Source: Nonomuraea cypriaca (GTDB lineage Bacteria; Actinomycetota; Actinomycetes; Streptosporangiales; Streptosporangiaceae). From it: a stretch of DNA of 44,754 nucleotides. Positions within the stretch are counted from its first letter, which is position 1; every line of letters begins with the position of its first letter. Made by a program: the position numbers and the translations under genes. The stretch lies in contig NZ_JADOGI010000073.1 of the NCBI RefSeq assembly GCF_015645445.1, positions 1-44,754 of the forward strand, read 5' to 3'. The notes beneath the pieces were generated by a model. The model was not told the origin of the DNA. It saw nothing but the letters and a program-made list of their open reading frames with translations, and did no database searches. Of this stretch, positions 16,481 through 23,461 are shown in pieces.

Positions 16481-17491
16481 TCAGCCCGCCGCCTGGCCCC
16501 CGTTCGTCGGCGGCGTGAGGATCTCGGCCGTGCTGGCGTCCTGCGGCTCGCGGTCCGGGCGCAGCCCCCGCCAGGACGGGTGGCGGAGCCGGCCGTCGCC
16601 GGTGACCTCCGCGTACTGGACCTCCCCGACCACCCGCGGTTCCACCCACCGCGCGTCCCTGACGTGCTCGCGCGGCACCGGCACCGCGAACGGCGAGTCG
16701 GCCCGTTCCAGAGGCGCCAGCCGCTCGCCCAGGTCGCGCAGCATGGCCTGGGTGAACCCGGTGCCCACGTGCCCCACGTACAGCAGCCGGCCCCGCTCGT
16801 CGTAGGCGCCGATCAGCAACGACCCGATCATCCCCGAGCGCCGCCCGCCGCCGGGCCGCCAGCCGCCGATCACGACCTCGACCGCGCTGACGTTCTTGAT
16901 CTTCGTCCATTCCGCGCTGCGCCGGCCGGGCCGGTACGGCGAGCTCAGCCGCTTGCACACGACCCCTTCGAGGCCCAGCTCCCTGGAGGAGTCGAACGCT
17001 CGCTCCGCCTGGTCGGAGAACCAGACGGGCACCTCCCACCGGAAACCCGGTGTGAACGTGCTCTCCAGCAGCTCCCTGCGCTCGGTGTAGGGGCGGGAGA
17101 CGGAGCTGGCGTCGTCCAGATGCAGGATGTCGAACGCCATGAACGTCACCGGCACCGTGCCGGAAAGCGCCGCCACCGTGGCCGGGTGCCGCTGGTGCAT
17201 GCGGGGCTGCAGCGCCTCGAAGCTGGGCCGGCCGGTCTCGTCGAACGCCACGATCTCCCCGTCGATCACGGCCGGGCGGCCGCCGGTGGCGCCGGCCATG
17301 AGCTGGAGCTCGGGGTAGGCGGGGGTGATGTCCTTGCTGTTACGCGACATCAGGCGGACGGCGCCATCCTCGAGGTAGGCCAGCGCGCGTACGCCGTCCC
17401 ACTTCATCTCCACCGCCCAGCCGCCGCCCTGGACGGAGGCCAGGGTGCCGAGCTGGGCCAGCATCGGCGCGTACGCCGGCAGCCGCACCAT
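16481..17491 (-). CDS. ATP-dependent DNA ligase (LigD ligase-domain type)
   Basis: 336 residues, the length of a standalone ligase domain plus OB-fold. The nucleotidyltransferase motif is EMKWDG with adenylated Lys30; later motifs include VIDGEIVAFD (motif III region), GLEGVVCKR (motif IV) and EWTKIKN (motif V). The OB-fold follows, with RSGMIGSLLIGAYD. It seals nicks using ATP and, in actinobacteria, such proteins are split parts of the LigD end-joining machinery. No Ku, polymerase or nuclease domain gene is visible beside it in this window. ATG 17491 is the only good start. It sits between a 64-aa protein and the secreted protease on the same strand. Confidence 0.9.
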   Translation of the reverse strand: MVRLPAYAPMLAQLGTLASVQGGGWAVEMKWDGVRALAYLEDGAVRLMSRNSKDITPAYPELQLMAGATGGRPAVIDGEIVAFDETGRPSFEALQPRMHQRHPATVAALSGTVPVTFMAFDILHLDDASSVSRPYTERRELLESTFTPGFRWEVPVWFSDQAERAFDSSRELGLEGVVCKRLSSPYRPGRRSAEWTKIKNVSAVEVVIGGWRPGGGRRSGMIGSLLIGAYDERGRLLYVGHVGTGFTQAMLRDLGERLAPLERADSPFAVPVPREHVRDARWVEPRVVGEVQYAEVTGDGRLRHPSWRGLRPDREPQDASTAEILTPPTNGGQAAG

Positions 17492-17539
17492 GGTGCATGC
17501 CGTACCCCGTCCGGCCGACCGGCAGTTGCGGGGCGCGGT

Positions 17540-17734
17540 CTACAGATGGTCAAGGGCGGTGTCCTCGACGAGCTCGGCCAGGTCGATGCCGTGGTCGACG
17601 AGCTCGGCGACGGTGGCGCAGTAGCCGCGCAGGTAGGTCCTGCCGTTGACCCGGTGGGAGACGCGCAGCAGGGGACGATCGTCGAGGATGATCGCCTCCA
17701 CCAGGATGCCGTCGGGGGCTCGCCACTGTCTCAT
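17540..17734 (-). CDS. Small conserved actinobacterial protein of unknown function (64 aa)
   Basis: 64 residues starting MRQWRAPDGILVEAI, with no membrane segment. The pattern W-x-APDG near the start, a central LRVSHRVNGRTYL strand region and a C-terminal acidic helix (TVAELVDHGIDLAELVED) recall short actinobacterial proteins that databases often mislabel as transposase; I see no transposase motif and assign no function. ATG 17734 is favoured over ATG 17752 because a good promoter (TTGTCC-N16-TATGAT) ends 7 nt upstream, implying a leaderless message. It precedes the ligase by 48 bp on the same strand and may share its transcript. Confidence 0.65.
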   Translation of the reverse strand: MRQWRAPDGILVEAIILDDRPLLRVSHRVNGRTYLRGYCATVAELVDHGIDLAELVEDTALDHL

Positions 17735-17741
17735 GGCGGCA

Positions 17742-17769
17742 ATCATACGCATTCGGACAAAAAGGACAA
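17742..17769 (-). promoter_or_regulatory. Sigma-70-type promoter for the 64-aa gene
   Basis: On the minus strand TTGTCC (17764-17769), 16-nt spacer, TATGAT (17742-17747). The predicted start point falls on or beside the A of ATG 17734, so the mRNA would be leaderless. The surrounding stretch is unusually AT-rich for this window. Confidence 0.55.
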
Positions 17770-17943
17770 CAAGGTATACATGGGTATTTTTTACTCGTGA
17801 TGTCAGTCGGTTGGGACGCCTGAGGCGCGTGTCCGCCTGGTAAAAATAACATCATGTAACCTTTTGGCGACATAGAGTTTTCCGAGCCATTCGCGTTAGC
17901 CGGCGCGTCCAAGGGGCAGAGAGAACCGCCGAAGCTTTTCCCG

Positions 17944-18053
17944 GCCGTGGCCGCGTCCCCGTGGTGGCCACGGCGACGCCCCGGCAGGCCCGGTCCGGGG
18001 CAGGACGGCCGTGGGGGCGGGCGTCGGCGAGCGCCGCCGCCCCCACGGCCGTC
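17944..18053. repeat. Strong nested hairpins upstream of hisD
   Basis: Hairpin 1: GCCGTGGCC (17944-17952) with GGCCACGGC (17966-17974). Hairpin 2: CCCCGG (about 17979-17984) with CCGGGG (17995-18000). Hairpin 3: a perfect 17-bp stem, 18004-18020 with 18037-18053, loop 16 nt. The word GCCGTGG/CCACGGC occurs in both arms of hairpins 1 and 3, so segments 1-2, 2-3 and 3-4 could pair alternatively. No T-tract follows. Confidence 0.6.
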
Positions 18054-18154
18054 GTACGTCCGGGGCGGTCCCGCCGCGGATCCCGCCGCGGATTCCGGCA
18101 GTGCGGGAAGCGTCCCGGATGCTGGACAGAACGAGATCCGGCCACTGGACTCCG

Positions 18155-18160
18155 TAGACT
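18155..18160 (+). promoter_or_regulatory. hisD: Candidate -10 box for a leaderless hisD transcript
   Basis: TAGACT ends 6 nt before the hisD GTG, which would place the transcription start on the start codon. No Shine-Dalgarno sequence precedes hisD. If used, the hairpin array would lie upstream of the mRNA rather than in a leader. No clear -35 was found. Confidence 0.4.
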
Positions 18161-18166
18161 GTCAGC

Positions 18167-19483
18167 GTGATTTCCCGTATCGACATGCGCGGTGCCCTGC
18201 CAGAGGACCTGCGCGACGTGCTGCCACGCGCCGAGCTCGACGTCGAGGCCGCCCTGGAGAAGGTGCGGCCAATCTGCGAGGACGTACGCCATCGCGGGGC
18301 GGCAGCCGTACGGGAGCTGACCGCCAGGTTCGACGGTGTCGAGATCGCCTCCACCCGGGTCCCCGCCGAGACCGTCGAGCGCGCGCTGAGCGAGCTCGAC
18401 CCCAAGGTCCGGGCCGCGCTGGAGGAGTCGATCAGGCGGGCCAGGCTGGTCCACCGCGACCAGCGGCGCGCCGACGTCACCACCGAGGTCGTGCCCGGCG
18501 GCACCGTGACCGAGCGGTGGGTGCCGGTCGACCGGGTGGGGCTCTACGTCCCCGGCGGCCGCGCGGTCTACCCGTCCAGCGTCGTGATGAACGTCGTCCC
18601 CGCCCAGGAGGCAGGCGTCCGCTCGCTCGCCGTGACCAGCCCGGCGCAGAAGGCGTTCGGCGGGTTGCCGCACCCCACGATCCTGGCCGCGTGCGCGCTC
18701 CTCGGCGTGGACGAGGTCTACGCCGTGGGCGGGGCGCAGGCGGTCGCCATGTTCGCGTACGGCACCGAGGAGTGCCCGCCGGCCACCATGGTCACCGGCC
18801 CTGGCAACATCTGGGTGGTGGCGGCCAAGCGGCTGCTCAAGGGCCGCATCGGCATCGACTCCGAGGCAGGCCCGACCGAGATCGCCGTCCTGGCCGACGA
18901 GACGGCCGACCCGGTCCACGTGGCCGCCGACCTGATCAGCCAGGCCGAGCACGACACGATCGCCGCCGCCGTGCTGGTCACCACCAGCCCCGAGCTGGCC
19001 GACGCGGTCGAGAAGGCGCTGCCGGAGCAGGTCTCGGCCACCAAGCACTCCGAGCGGATCATCGAGGCGCTGAGCGGCAAGCAGTCCGGCATCGTGCTGG
19101 TGAGCTCGCTCGACGACGGCATCAAGGTCGTCGACGCGTACGCGGCCGAGCACCTGGAGATCCACACCGCGAACGCGGCGCAGGTGGCCGCGCGGATCCG
19201 CAACGCCGGAGCGATCTTCGTCGGCTCCTACGCGCCGGTCTCGCTCGGCGACTACCTCGCCGGGTCCAACCACGTGCTGCCCACGGGCGGCTGCGCCTGC
19301 CACTCCAGCGGCCTGTCGGTGCAGTCGTTCCTGCGCGGCATCCACGTCGTCGACTACACCCGCGAGGCCCTCGCGGGAGCCGCCGCCCACGTGTCGGTCC
19401 TGGCCGACGCCGAAGACCTGCCCGCACACGGCGCCGCGATCCGCGCCCGTTTCGACTGGCGAGTGCCCACGGAGACCGCGTGA
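18167..19483 (+). CDS. hisD: Histidinol dehydrogenase
   Basis: 438 residues, full length. HisD performs the last two oxidations of histidine synthesis, histidinol to histidine, with NAD and a Zn ion. Signature segments are present: VGLYVPGGRAVYPSSVVMNVVPA, TGPGNIWVVAAKR, AGPTEIAVLAD, EHLEIHT, and NHVLPTGGCACHSSGLSV with the catalytic and metal-binding histidines. First gene of the his operon; its stop overlaps the hisC start as GTGA. The start lacks a Shine-Dalgarno and has a -10-like TAGACT 6 nt upstream. Confidence 0.97.
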   Translation: MISRIDMRGALPEDLRDVLPRAELDVEAALEKVRPICEDVRHRGAAAVRELTARFDGVEIASTRVPAETVERALSELDPKVRAALEESIRRARLVHRDQRRADVTTEVVPGGTVTERWVPVDRVGLYVPGGRAVYPSSVVMNVVPAQEAGVRSLAVTSPAQKAFGGLPHPTILAACALLGVDEVYAVGGAQAVAMFAYGTEECPPATMVTGPGNIWVVAAKRLLKGRIGIDSEAGPTEIAVLADETADPVHVAADLISQAEHDTIAAAVLVTTSPELADAVEKALPEQVSATKHSERIIEALSGKQSGIVLVSSLDDGIKVVDAYAAEHLEIHTANAAQVAARIRNAGAIFVGSYAPVSLGDYLAGSNHVLPTGGCACHSSGLSVQSFLRGIHVVDYTREALAGAAAHVSVLADAEDLPAHGAAIRARFDWRVPTETA

Positions 19484-20550
19484 ACCTGGACGACCTGCCC
19501 ATCCGCGACGACCTGAGGGGCAAGACGCCGTACGGCGCGCCCCAGATCGACGTCCCGGTCAGGCTCAACACCAACGAAAACCCCTACCCGCCGTCCGCGG
19601 AGCTGGTGGCCGACCTGGCCGCGGCGATCGGGGAGCACGCGGGCGAGCTCAACCGTTACCCCGACAGGGACGCCACCGCGCTGCGCGCCGACCTGGCCGC
19701 CTACCTCGGCCACGGCCTGACGACCGAGCAGGTGTGGGCCGCCAACGGCTCCAACGAGGTGCTCCAGCAGATCCTGCAGGCCTTCGGCGGCCACGGCCGC
19801 AGCGCCCTGGGGTTCGAGCCGTCCTACTCGATGCACCCGATCATCACCAGCGGCACCAGCACGGAGTGGATCAAAGCGACCCGCGAGGAGGACTTCTCGC
19901 TCGACCCAGGCAAGGCCGTGGCCGCGATCGAGGAGCACCGCCCCGGCATCGTCTTCATCGCCTCGCCGAACAACCCGACGGGCACCGCGCAGCCACTGGA
20001 GACGATCAAGGCCGTGCTGGCGGCGGCGCCCGGCATGGTGGTGGTGGACGAGGCCTACGCCGAGTTCGCCCGCTCCGGCACCCCGTCGGCCCTCACGCTG
20101 CTGCCCGAGCACCCGCGGCTGATCGTCACCAGGACGATGTCCAAGGCGTTCGCCATGGCGGGCACGCGGCTGGGCTACCTCGCCGCGCACCCGGCAGTGG
20201 TGGACGCGCTGCTGCTGGTGCGGCTGCCGTACCACCTGTCGACGCTCACCCAGACGGCGGCGCGGGTGGCGCTGCGGCACCACGCCGATCTGCTCGGCAC
20301 GGTCGACGCGCTGCGGCGCGAGCGTGACGAGACGGTGGCCTGGCTGCGGTCCAAGGGTCTGGCCGTGGCCGACTCCGACGCCAACTTCGTGCTGTTCGGG
20401 CGCTTCCCTGACCGGCGCGCGGTGTGGGAGGGGCTGCTGGAGCGCGGAGTGCTCATCCGCGAGGTGGGCCCGCCACAATGGCTGCGTGTGTCGATCGGCA
20501 CCGGCGAGGAGATGGCGGCCTTCCGTGCCGCCCTGGAAGGAGTCCTGTGA
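19480..20550 (+). CDS. hisC: Histidinol-phosphate aminotransferase
   Basis: 356 residues of a class I/II PLP-dependent aminotransferase. It converts imidazole-acetol phosphate to histidinol phosphate. Seen: NTNENPYPPS near the start, NGSNEVLQQILQAF, SPNNPTGT, VVDEAYAEF, and Lys222 in TRTMSKAFAMAG as the PLP Schiff-base lysine, followed by GTRLGYL. The GTG start overlaps the hisD stop by the GTGA tetranucleotide, and the TGA overlaps the hisB GTG in the same way, indicating translational coupling. Confidence 0.97.
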   Translation: MNLDDLPIRDDLRGKTPYGAPQIDVPVRLNTNENPYPPSAELVADLAAAIGEHAGELNRYPDRDATALRADLAAYLGHGLTTEQVWAANGSNEVLQQILQAFGGHGRSALGFEPSYSMHPIITSGTSTEWIKATREEDFSLDPGKAVAAIEEHRPGIVFIASPNNPTGTAQPLETIKAVLAAAPGMVVVDEAYAEFARSGTPSALTLLPEHPRLIVTRTMSKAFAMAGTRLGYLAAHPAVVDALLLVRLPYHLSTLTQTAARVALRHHADLLGTVDALRRERDETVAWLRSKGLAVADSDANFVLFGRFPDRRAVWEGLLERGVLIREVGPPQWLRVSIGTGEEMAAFRAALEGVL

Positions 20551-21140
20551 GTCGCGTAGGCCGCGTCGAGCGCGCAACGAAGGAGACCTCGGTCCTGGTG
20601 GAGGTCGGCCTCGACGGCACGGGCCGGGTCGAGGTGTCGACCGGGGTCGGTTTCTTCGACCACATGCTGGCCCAGCTCGGCAAGCACGGGCTGTTCGACC
20701 TGACCGTCAAGACCGAGGGCGACCTGCACATCGACGCGCACCACACGATCGAGGACACGGCGCTGGCGCTGGGCGCGGCGTTCCGTGAGGCGTTGGGCGA
20801 CAAGTCGGGCATCAGGCGGTTCGGTAGCGCGTCGTGCCCGCTGGACGAGTCGCTCGCCCAGGTCACCGTCGACCTGTCGGGCCGTCCCTACCTCGTGCAC
20901 ACCGAGCCCGAGGGCATCGCGCCGATGATCGGGCCCGACTACGACACCACGATGACCCGCCACATCCTGGAGTCGCTGGTCGCCCAGGCCGCGATCTGCC
21001 TGCACGTGCACGTCCCGTACGGCCGCAACGCGCACCACGTCGTGGAGGCCCAGTTCAAGGCCCTGGCGCGGGCCCTGCGCGAGGCGTCCGAGCCCGACCC
21101 GCGCGCCACCGGCGTGCCGAGCACCAAGGGAGTCCTATGA
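20547..21140 (+). CDS. hisB: Imidazoleglycerol-phosphate dehydratase
   Basis: 197 residues, the monofunctional form typical of actinobacteria. Mn-binding histidine/glutamate clusters are visible: FFDHMLAQLGKHG, HIDAHHTIEDTALALG and NAHHVVEAQFKALARAL. It dehydrates imidazole-glycerol phosphate. Start GTG 20547 overlaps the hisC stop (GTGA); the stop overlaps the ATG of the next small gene (ATGA). Confidence 0.97.
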   Translation: MSRVGRVERATKETSVLVEVGLDGTGRVEVSTGVGFFDHMLAQLGKHGLFDLTVKTEGDLHIDAHHTIEDTALALGAAFREALGDKSGIRRFGSASCPLDESLAQVTVDLSGRPYLVHTEPEGIAPMIGPDYDTTMTRHILESLVAQAAICLHVHVPYGRNAHHVVEAQFKALARALREASEPDPRATGVPSTKGVL

Positions 21141-21292
21141 CGGACAACCTCATCGCCGGTGTGATGGTGTTCCTGGGCCTGTTCCTCATCGGCGGCGTGT
21201 TCTCCCTCGGCAGGCAGGGGCTCAAGATCGGAGCGATCTTCTGCGCGGTCGGCGCGGCGATGGCGATCACGGCGGGGGTGATGTGGTGGTGA
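21137..21292 (+). CDS. 51-aa two-pass membrane protein inside the his operon
   Basis: 51 residues: MTDNLIAGVMVFLGLFLIGG, a short basic loop (RQGLK) and a second hydrophobic helix ending GVMWW. No enzymatic motif. Both ends are fused into the operon by stop-start overlaps (ATGA with hisB, GTGA with hisH), so it must be translated in concert with them. Similar tiny membrane proteins occur in actinobacterial his loci by my recollection, but no function is known to me. It might anchor His enzymes at the membrane or act as a coupling cistron; both are guesses. Confidence 0.75.
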   Translation: MTDNLIAGVMVFLGLFLIGGVFSLGRQGLKIGAIFCAVGAAMAITAGVMWW

Positions 21293-21921
21293 AGTGGAAC
21301 ATCGTGGTGCTCGACTACGGCTCGGGCAACCTGCGCTCGGCCGAGCGCGCGCTGGCGAGGACCGGCGCCGACGTGACCGTGACGTCCGACTTCGACGCCG
21401 CGCTCGGCTGCGACGGGCTCGTCGTGCCGGGCGTCGGCGCGTTCGAGGCGTGCATGAGCGGGCTCAAGAGCGTCCGCGGCGAGCAGATCATCGGCCGCCG
21501 CCTGTCCGGCGGCCGTCCGGTGCTGGGCATCTGCGTCGGCATGCAGATCCTTTTCGCCAGGGGCGTCGAGCACGGCGTGGAGACCGAGGGCTGCGGCGAG
21601 TGGCCGGGCACGGTCGAGCGGCTCGACGCGCCCGTGCTCCCCCACATGGGCTGGAACACGGTCAAGGCGCCCGCCGGCAGCGTGCTGTTCGCCGGTCTCG
21701 ACGCCGCCACCCGCTTCTACTTCGTCCACTCCTACGGCGTGCGCGAGTGGGAGCTGCGCACGGGCGAGGGGTTCGCCGAGCCGGTGGTGACGTGGGCCGA
21801 GCACGGGGTGCCGTTCGTCGCCGCCGTGGAGAACGGCCCCCTGATGGCCACCCAGTTCCACCCTGAGAAGTCCGGCGACGCCGGCGCCACGCTGCTCGCG
21901 AACTGGCTCGGCGCCCTGTGA
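21289..21921 (+). CDS. hisH: Imidazole glycerol phosphate synthase, glutamine amidotransferase subunit
   Basis: 210 residues of a class I glutamine amidotransferase. It releases ammonia from glutamine and channels it to HisF. Catalytic Cys82 lies in LGICVGMQILF, and His191/Glu193 in QFHPEKS complete the triad. VVLDYGSGNLRS at the start is typical HisH. Of three consecutive GTG codons, 21289 is chosen because it reproduces the GTGA overlap seen at neighbouring junctions. The partner hisF lies four genes downstream. Confidence 0.95.
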   Translation: MKWNIVVLDYGSGNLRSAERALARTGADVTVTSDFDAALGCDGLVVPGVGAFEACMSGLKSVRGEQIIGRRLSGGRPVLGICVGMQILFARGVEHGVETEGCGEWPGTVERLDAPVLPHMGWNTVKAPAGSVLFAGLDAATRFYFVHSYGVREWELRTGEGFAEPVVTWAEHGVPFVAAVENGPLMATQFHPEKSGDAGATLLANWLGAL

Positions 21922-21989
21922 CCAGGCGGCCGATGGGAGAACCCGCGGAGCAGCCGGTGAGGGAGCCCGCGGGGGAGACGACGCCGTGA
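21918..21989 (+). CDS. Putative 23-aa micro-ORF bridging hisH and the 109-aa gene
   Basis: A GTG overlapping the hisH stop (GTGA at 21918-21921) opens 23 codons, starting MTRRPMGEPAEQP, that end in a TGA overlapping the next gene's GTG (GTGA at 21986-21989). The peptide is hydrophilic and unrecognised. Exact coupling at both ends, matching the rest of the operon, argues that ribosomes pass through it. It may only serve to hand ribosomes to the next gene, or mark a former longer N-terminus separated by a frameshift. Too short for coding statistics. Confidence 0.35.
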   Translation: MTRRPMGEPAEQPVREPAGETTP

Positions 21990-22315
21990 GCAAGGAGCGG
22001 GCGCGCCGGCGGGCCGAGCGGGAGGCCGAGCGGGCGCGCGCGATGCGGGCCAACGAGGAGCGGCAGGCCCGCCGGGCCCGCCGCCACGCCCTCATCGCCC
22101 GGCTGACCCCGCGCCCGGTGCGGGTCCGCCGCCAGGGCGGCCTGCTCGCCCGCCGCCACCGCGCCCAGAACGTCGTGGTGGCGCTCGGTTTCCTGCTCGT
22201 CCAGGCGATCGTCTGGCTGGTCTGGGAGTCCAGCACCGTCAGCCTCGCCGTCTTCGTCGTCTCCCTGCTGCTCGCACCCGTTGTCATGACCCTCGCCTTC
22301 GACCGGAGGATCTGA
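21986..22315 (+). CDS. 109-aa basic coiled-coil/membrane protein of unknown function
   Basis: 109 residues. The first ~65 are extremely rich in Arg, Ala and Glu (RRRAEREAERARAMRANEER), predicted helical or coiled-coil and cytoplasmic. Two transmembrane helices follow (NVVVALGFLLVQAIVWLVW and VSLAVFVVSLLLAPVVMTLAF), ending in DRRI. No known domain is recognised. It overlaps the upstream micro-ORF (GTGA) and ends 1 nt before the priA start. Placement inside a his operon is suggestive but gives no biochemical role. Confidence 0.7.
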   Translation: MSKERARRRAEREAERARAMRANEERQARRARRHALIARLTPRPVRVRRQGGLLARRHRAQNVVVALGFLLVQAIVWLVWESSTVSLAVFVVSLLLAPVVMTLAFDRRI

Positions 22316-23038
22316 ATGTCGCTGGTACTGCTGCCCGCCGTGGACATCGTCGGCGGCCAGGCCGTACGCCTCACGCAGGGCGAGGCCGGGACCGAGACCC
22401 GCCACGGCGAGCCCCTCGCCGCCGCGCTGGCCTGGCAGGAGGCGGGCGCCGAGTGGATCCACATGGTCGACCTGGACGCGGCGTTCGGCCGGGGCGGCAA
22501 CCGGGAGCTGATCGCCGGCGTGATCGCCAGGCTCGACGTGAACGTGGAGCTGTCCGGCGGCATCCGCGACGACGACTCCCTGGCCGCCGCGCTGGCCACC
22601 GGCTGCCGCCGGGTCAACATCGGCACCGCCGCCCTGGAAAATCCCGAGTGGTGCAGGAAGGTCATCGCCGAATACGGCGACAGGATCGCGGTCGGGCTCG
22701 ACGTGCGCGGCACCACGCTGGCCGCCCGCGGCTGGACGAAGGACGGCGGCGACCTGTGGGAGGCGCTCGACCGGTTGGAGGCCGACGGCTGCCCCCGTTA
22801 CGTCGTCACCGACGTGACCAAGGACGGCATGCTCCAGGGTCCCAACCTCGACCTCTACCGCCGCATCTGCGCCCGCACCGACAAGCCGGTCGTGGCCAGC
22901 GGCGGCGTGTCCTGCCTCGATGACCTGGTCGCACTCGCCTCTCTCGTGCCCGACGGAGTGGAGGGGGCCATTGTGGGCAGAGCCCTGTACGCTCACGCGT
23001 TCACTCTGGAAAACGCGCTCGCCGCGGTACGCGTGTAG
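22316..23038 (+). CDS. priA: Bifunctional HisA/TrpF isomerase (PriA type)
   Basis: 240 residues, (beta/alpha)8 barrel. It isomerises ProFAR to PRFAR in histidine synthesis; in actinobacteria the same protein (PriA) also isomerises phosphoribosyl-anthranilate for tryptophan. Asp10 in LLPAVDIVGG is the general base/acid residue; the phosphate loops VELSGGIRDDDS and VVASGGVSCLDDL and the second catalytic region YVVTDVTKDGM are intact. No trpF is seen in the window's trp cluster, consistent with the dual role. GGAGG lies 6 nt before the ATG. Confidence 0.95.
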   Translation: MSLVLLPAVDIVGGQAVRLTQGEAGTETRHGEPLAAALAWQEAGAEWIHMVDLDAAFGRGGNRELIAGVIARLDVNVELSGGIRDDDSLAAALATGCRRVNIGTAALENPEWCRKVIAEYGDRIAVGLDVRGTTLAARGWTKDGGDLWEALDRLEADGCPRYVVTDVTKDGMLQGPNLDLYRRICARTDKPVVASGGVSCLDDLVALASLVPDGVEGAIVGRALYAHAFTLENALAAVRV

Positions 23039-23059
23039 CTTCACCAGGGAGGGGGCCGA

Positions 23060-23461
23060 ATGAGCGTCGGCATGGAAAGCACCGGCATGAGGGTGTTCTC
23101 TGGCGGCATCTGGGAGGAGAAGTACGGCTACGCCCGCGCCGTGGTCGTGGGCGAGCGGGTGATCGTGTCCGGTTGCACGGCCACGATCGACGGCGAGGTC
23201 CACCACGTCGGCGACGCCTACCGGCAGAGCCTGACCGCGATCGACATCGCGCTGGAGGCGGTGCTGATGGGCGGCCTGACCCGCGAGGACGTCATCATGA
23301 TCCGCTACTACGTGGTGGAGCAACGCCACTTCGACCTCGTCGGACGGGCGATCTACGAGGTCTTCGGCAAAGTACGCCCCGCCTGCACCGGAGTGCGGGT
23401 GGCCGGACTGATCGACCCGAGAATGCTGGTCGAGATCGAGATAGAGGCACTGCGAGCATGA
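23060..23461 (+). CDS. RidA (YjgF/YER057c/UK114) family protein lacking the catalytic arginine
   Basis: 133 residues of the Rid fold. Classical RidA deaminates reactive enamines/imines from PLP enzymes and needs an Arg in the segment PARS-x-VEV. Here the aligned segment is PACTGVRV, so Cys109 occupies that position, as in non-RidA subfamilies (Rid4-7) that lack deaminase activity. GGGAGGGGG precedes the ATG. The stop overlaps hisF as ATGA. Being locked to hisF suggests a histidine-pathway role, perhaps in metabolite damage control, but the missing Arg means the chemistry is open. Confidence 0.85.
   Translation: MSVGMESTGMRVFSGGIWEEKYGYARAVVVGERVIVSGCTATIDGEVHHVGDAYRQSLTAIDIALEAVLMGGLTREDVIMIRYYVVEQRHFDLVGRAIYEVFGKVRPACTGVRVAGLIDPRMLVEIEIEALRA

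Larger units (their letters stand above)
17770..18166. other. Gene-free region upstream of hisD with AT-rich block and hairpin array
   Basis: About 430 bp separate the divergent 64-aa gene and hisD and hold no credible gene. The first ~130 bp are AT-rich and contain a 9-bp palindrome ACATCATGT (17849-17857) that could be an operator. The second half is GC-rich: hairpins at 17944-17974 and 18004-18053 and a tandem 12-mer CCCGCCGCGGAT at 18070-18081 and 18082-18093. I looked for a His-rich leader peptide on the plus strand and found none. Confidence 0.6.

Noticed and set aside
17540..17734. Transposase fragment
   Set aside because: Similar small proteins are often labelled transposase, but there is no DDE motif, inverted repeat or target duplication here.
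17755..18166. Possible histidine leader peptide or T-box upstream of hisD
   Set aside because: No run of His codons behind a start on the plus strand, and no recognisable T-box core sequence; the short frames found (such as MGIFYS) carry no His.
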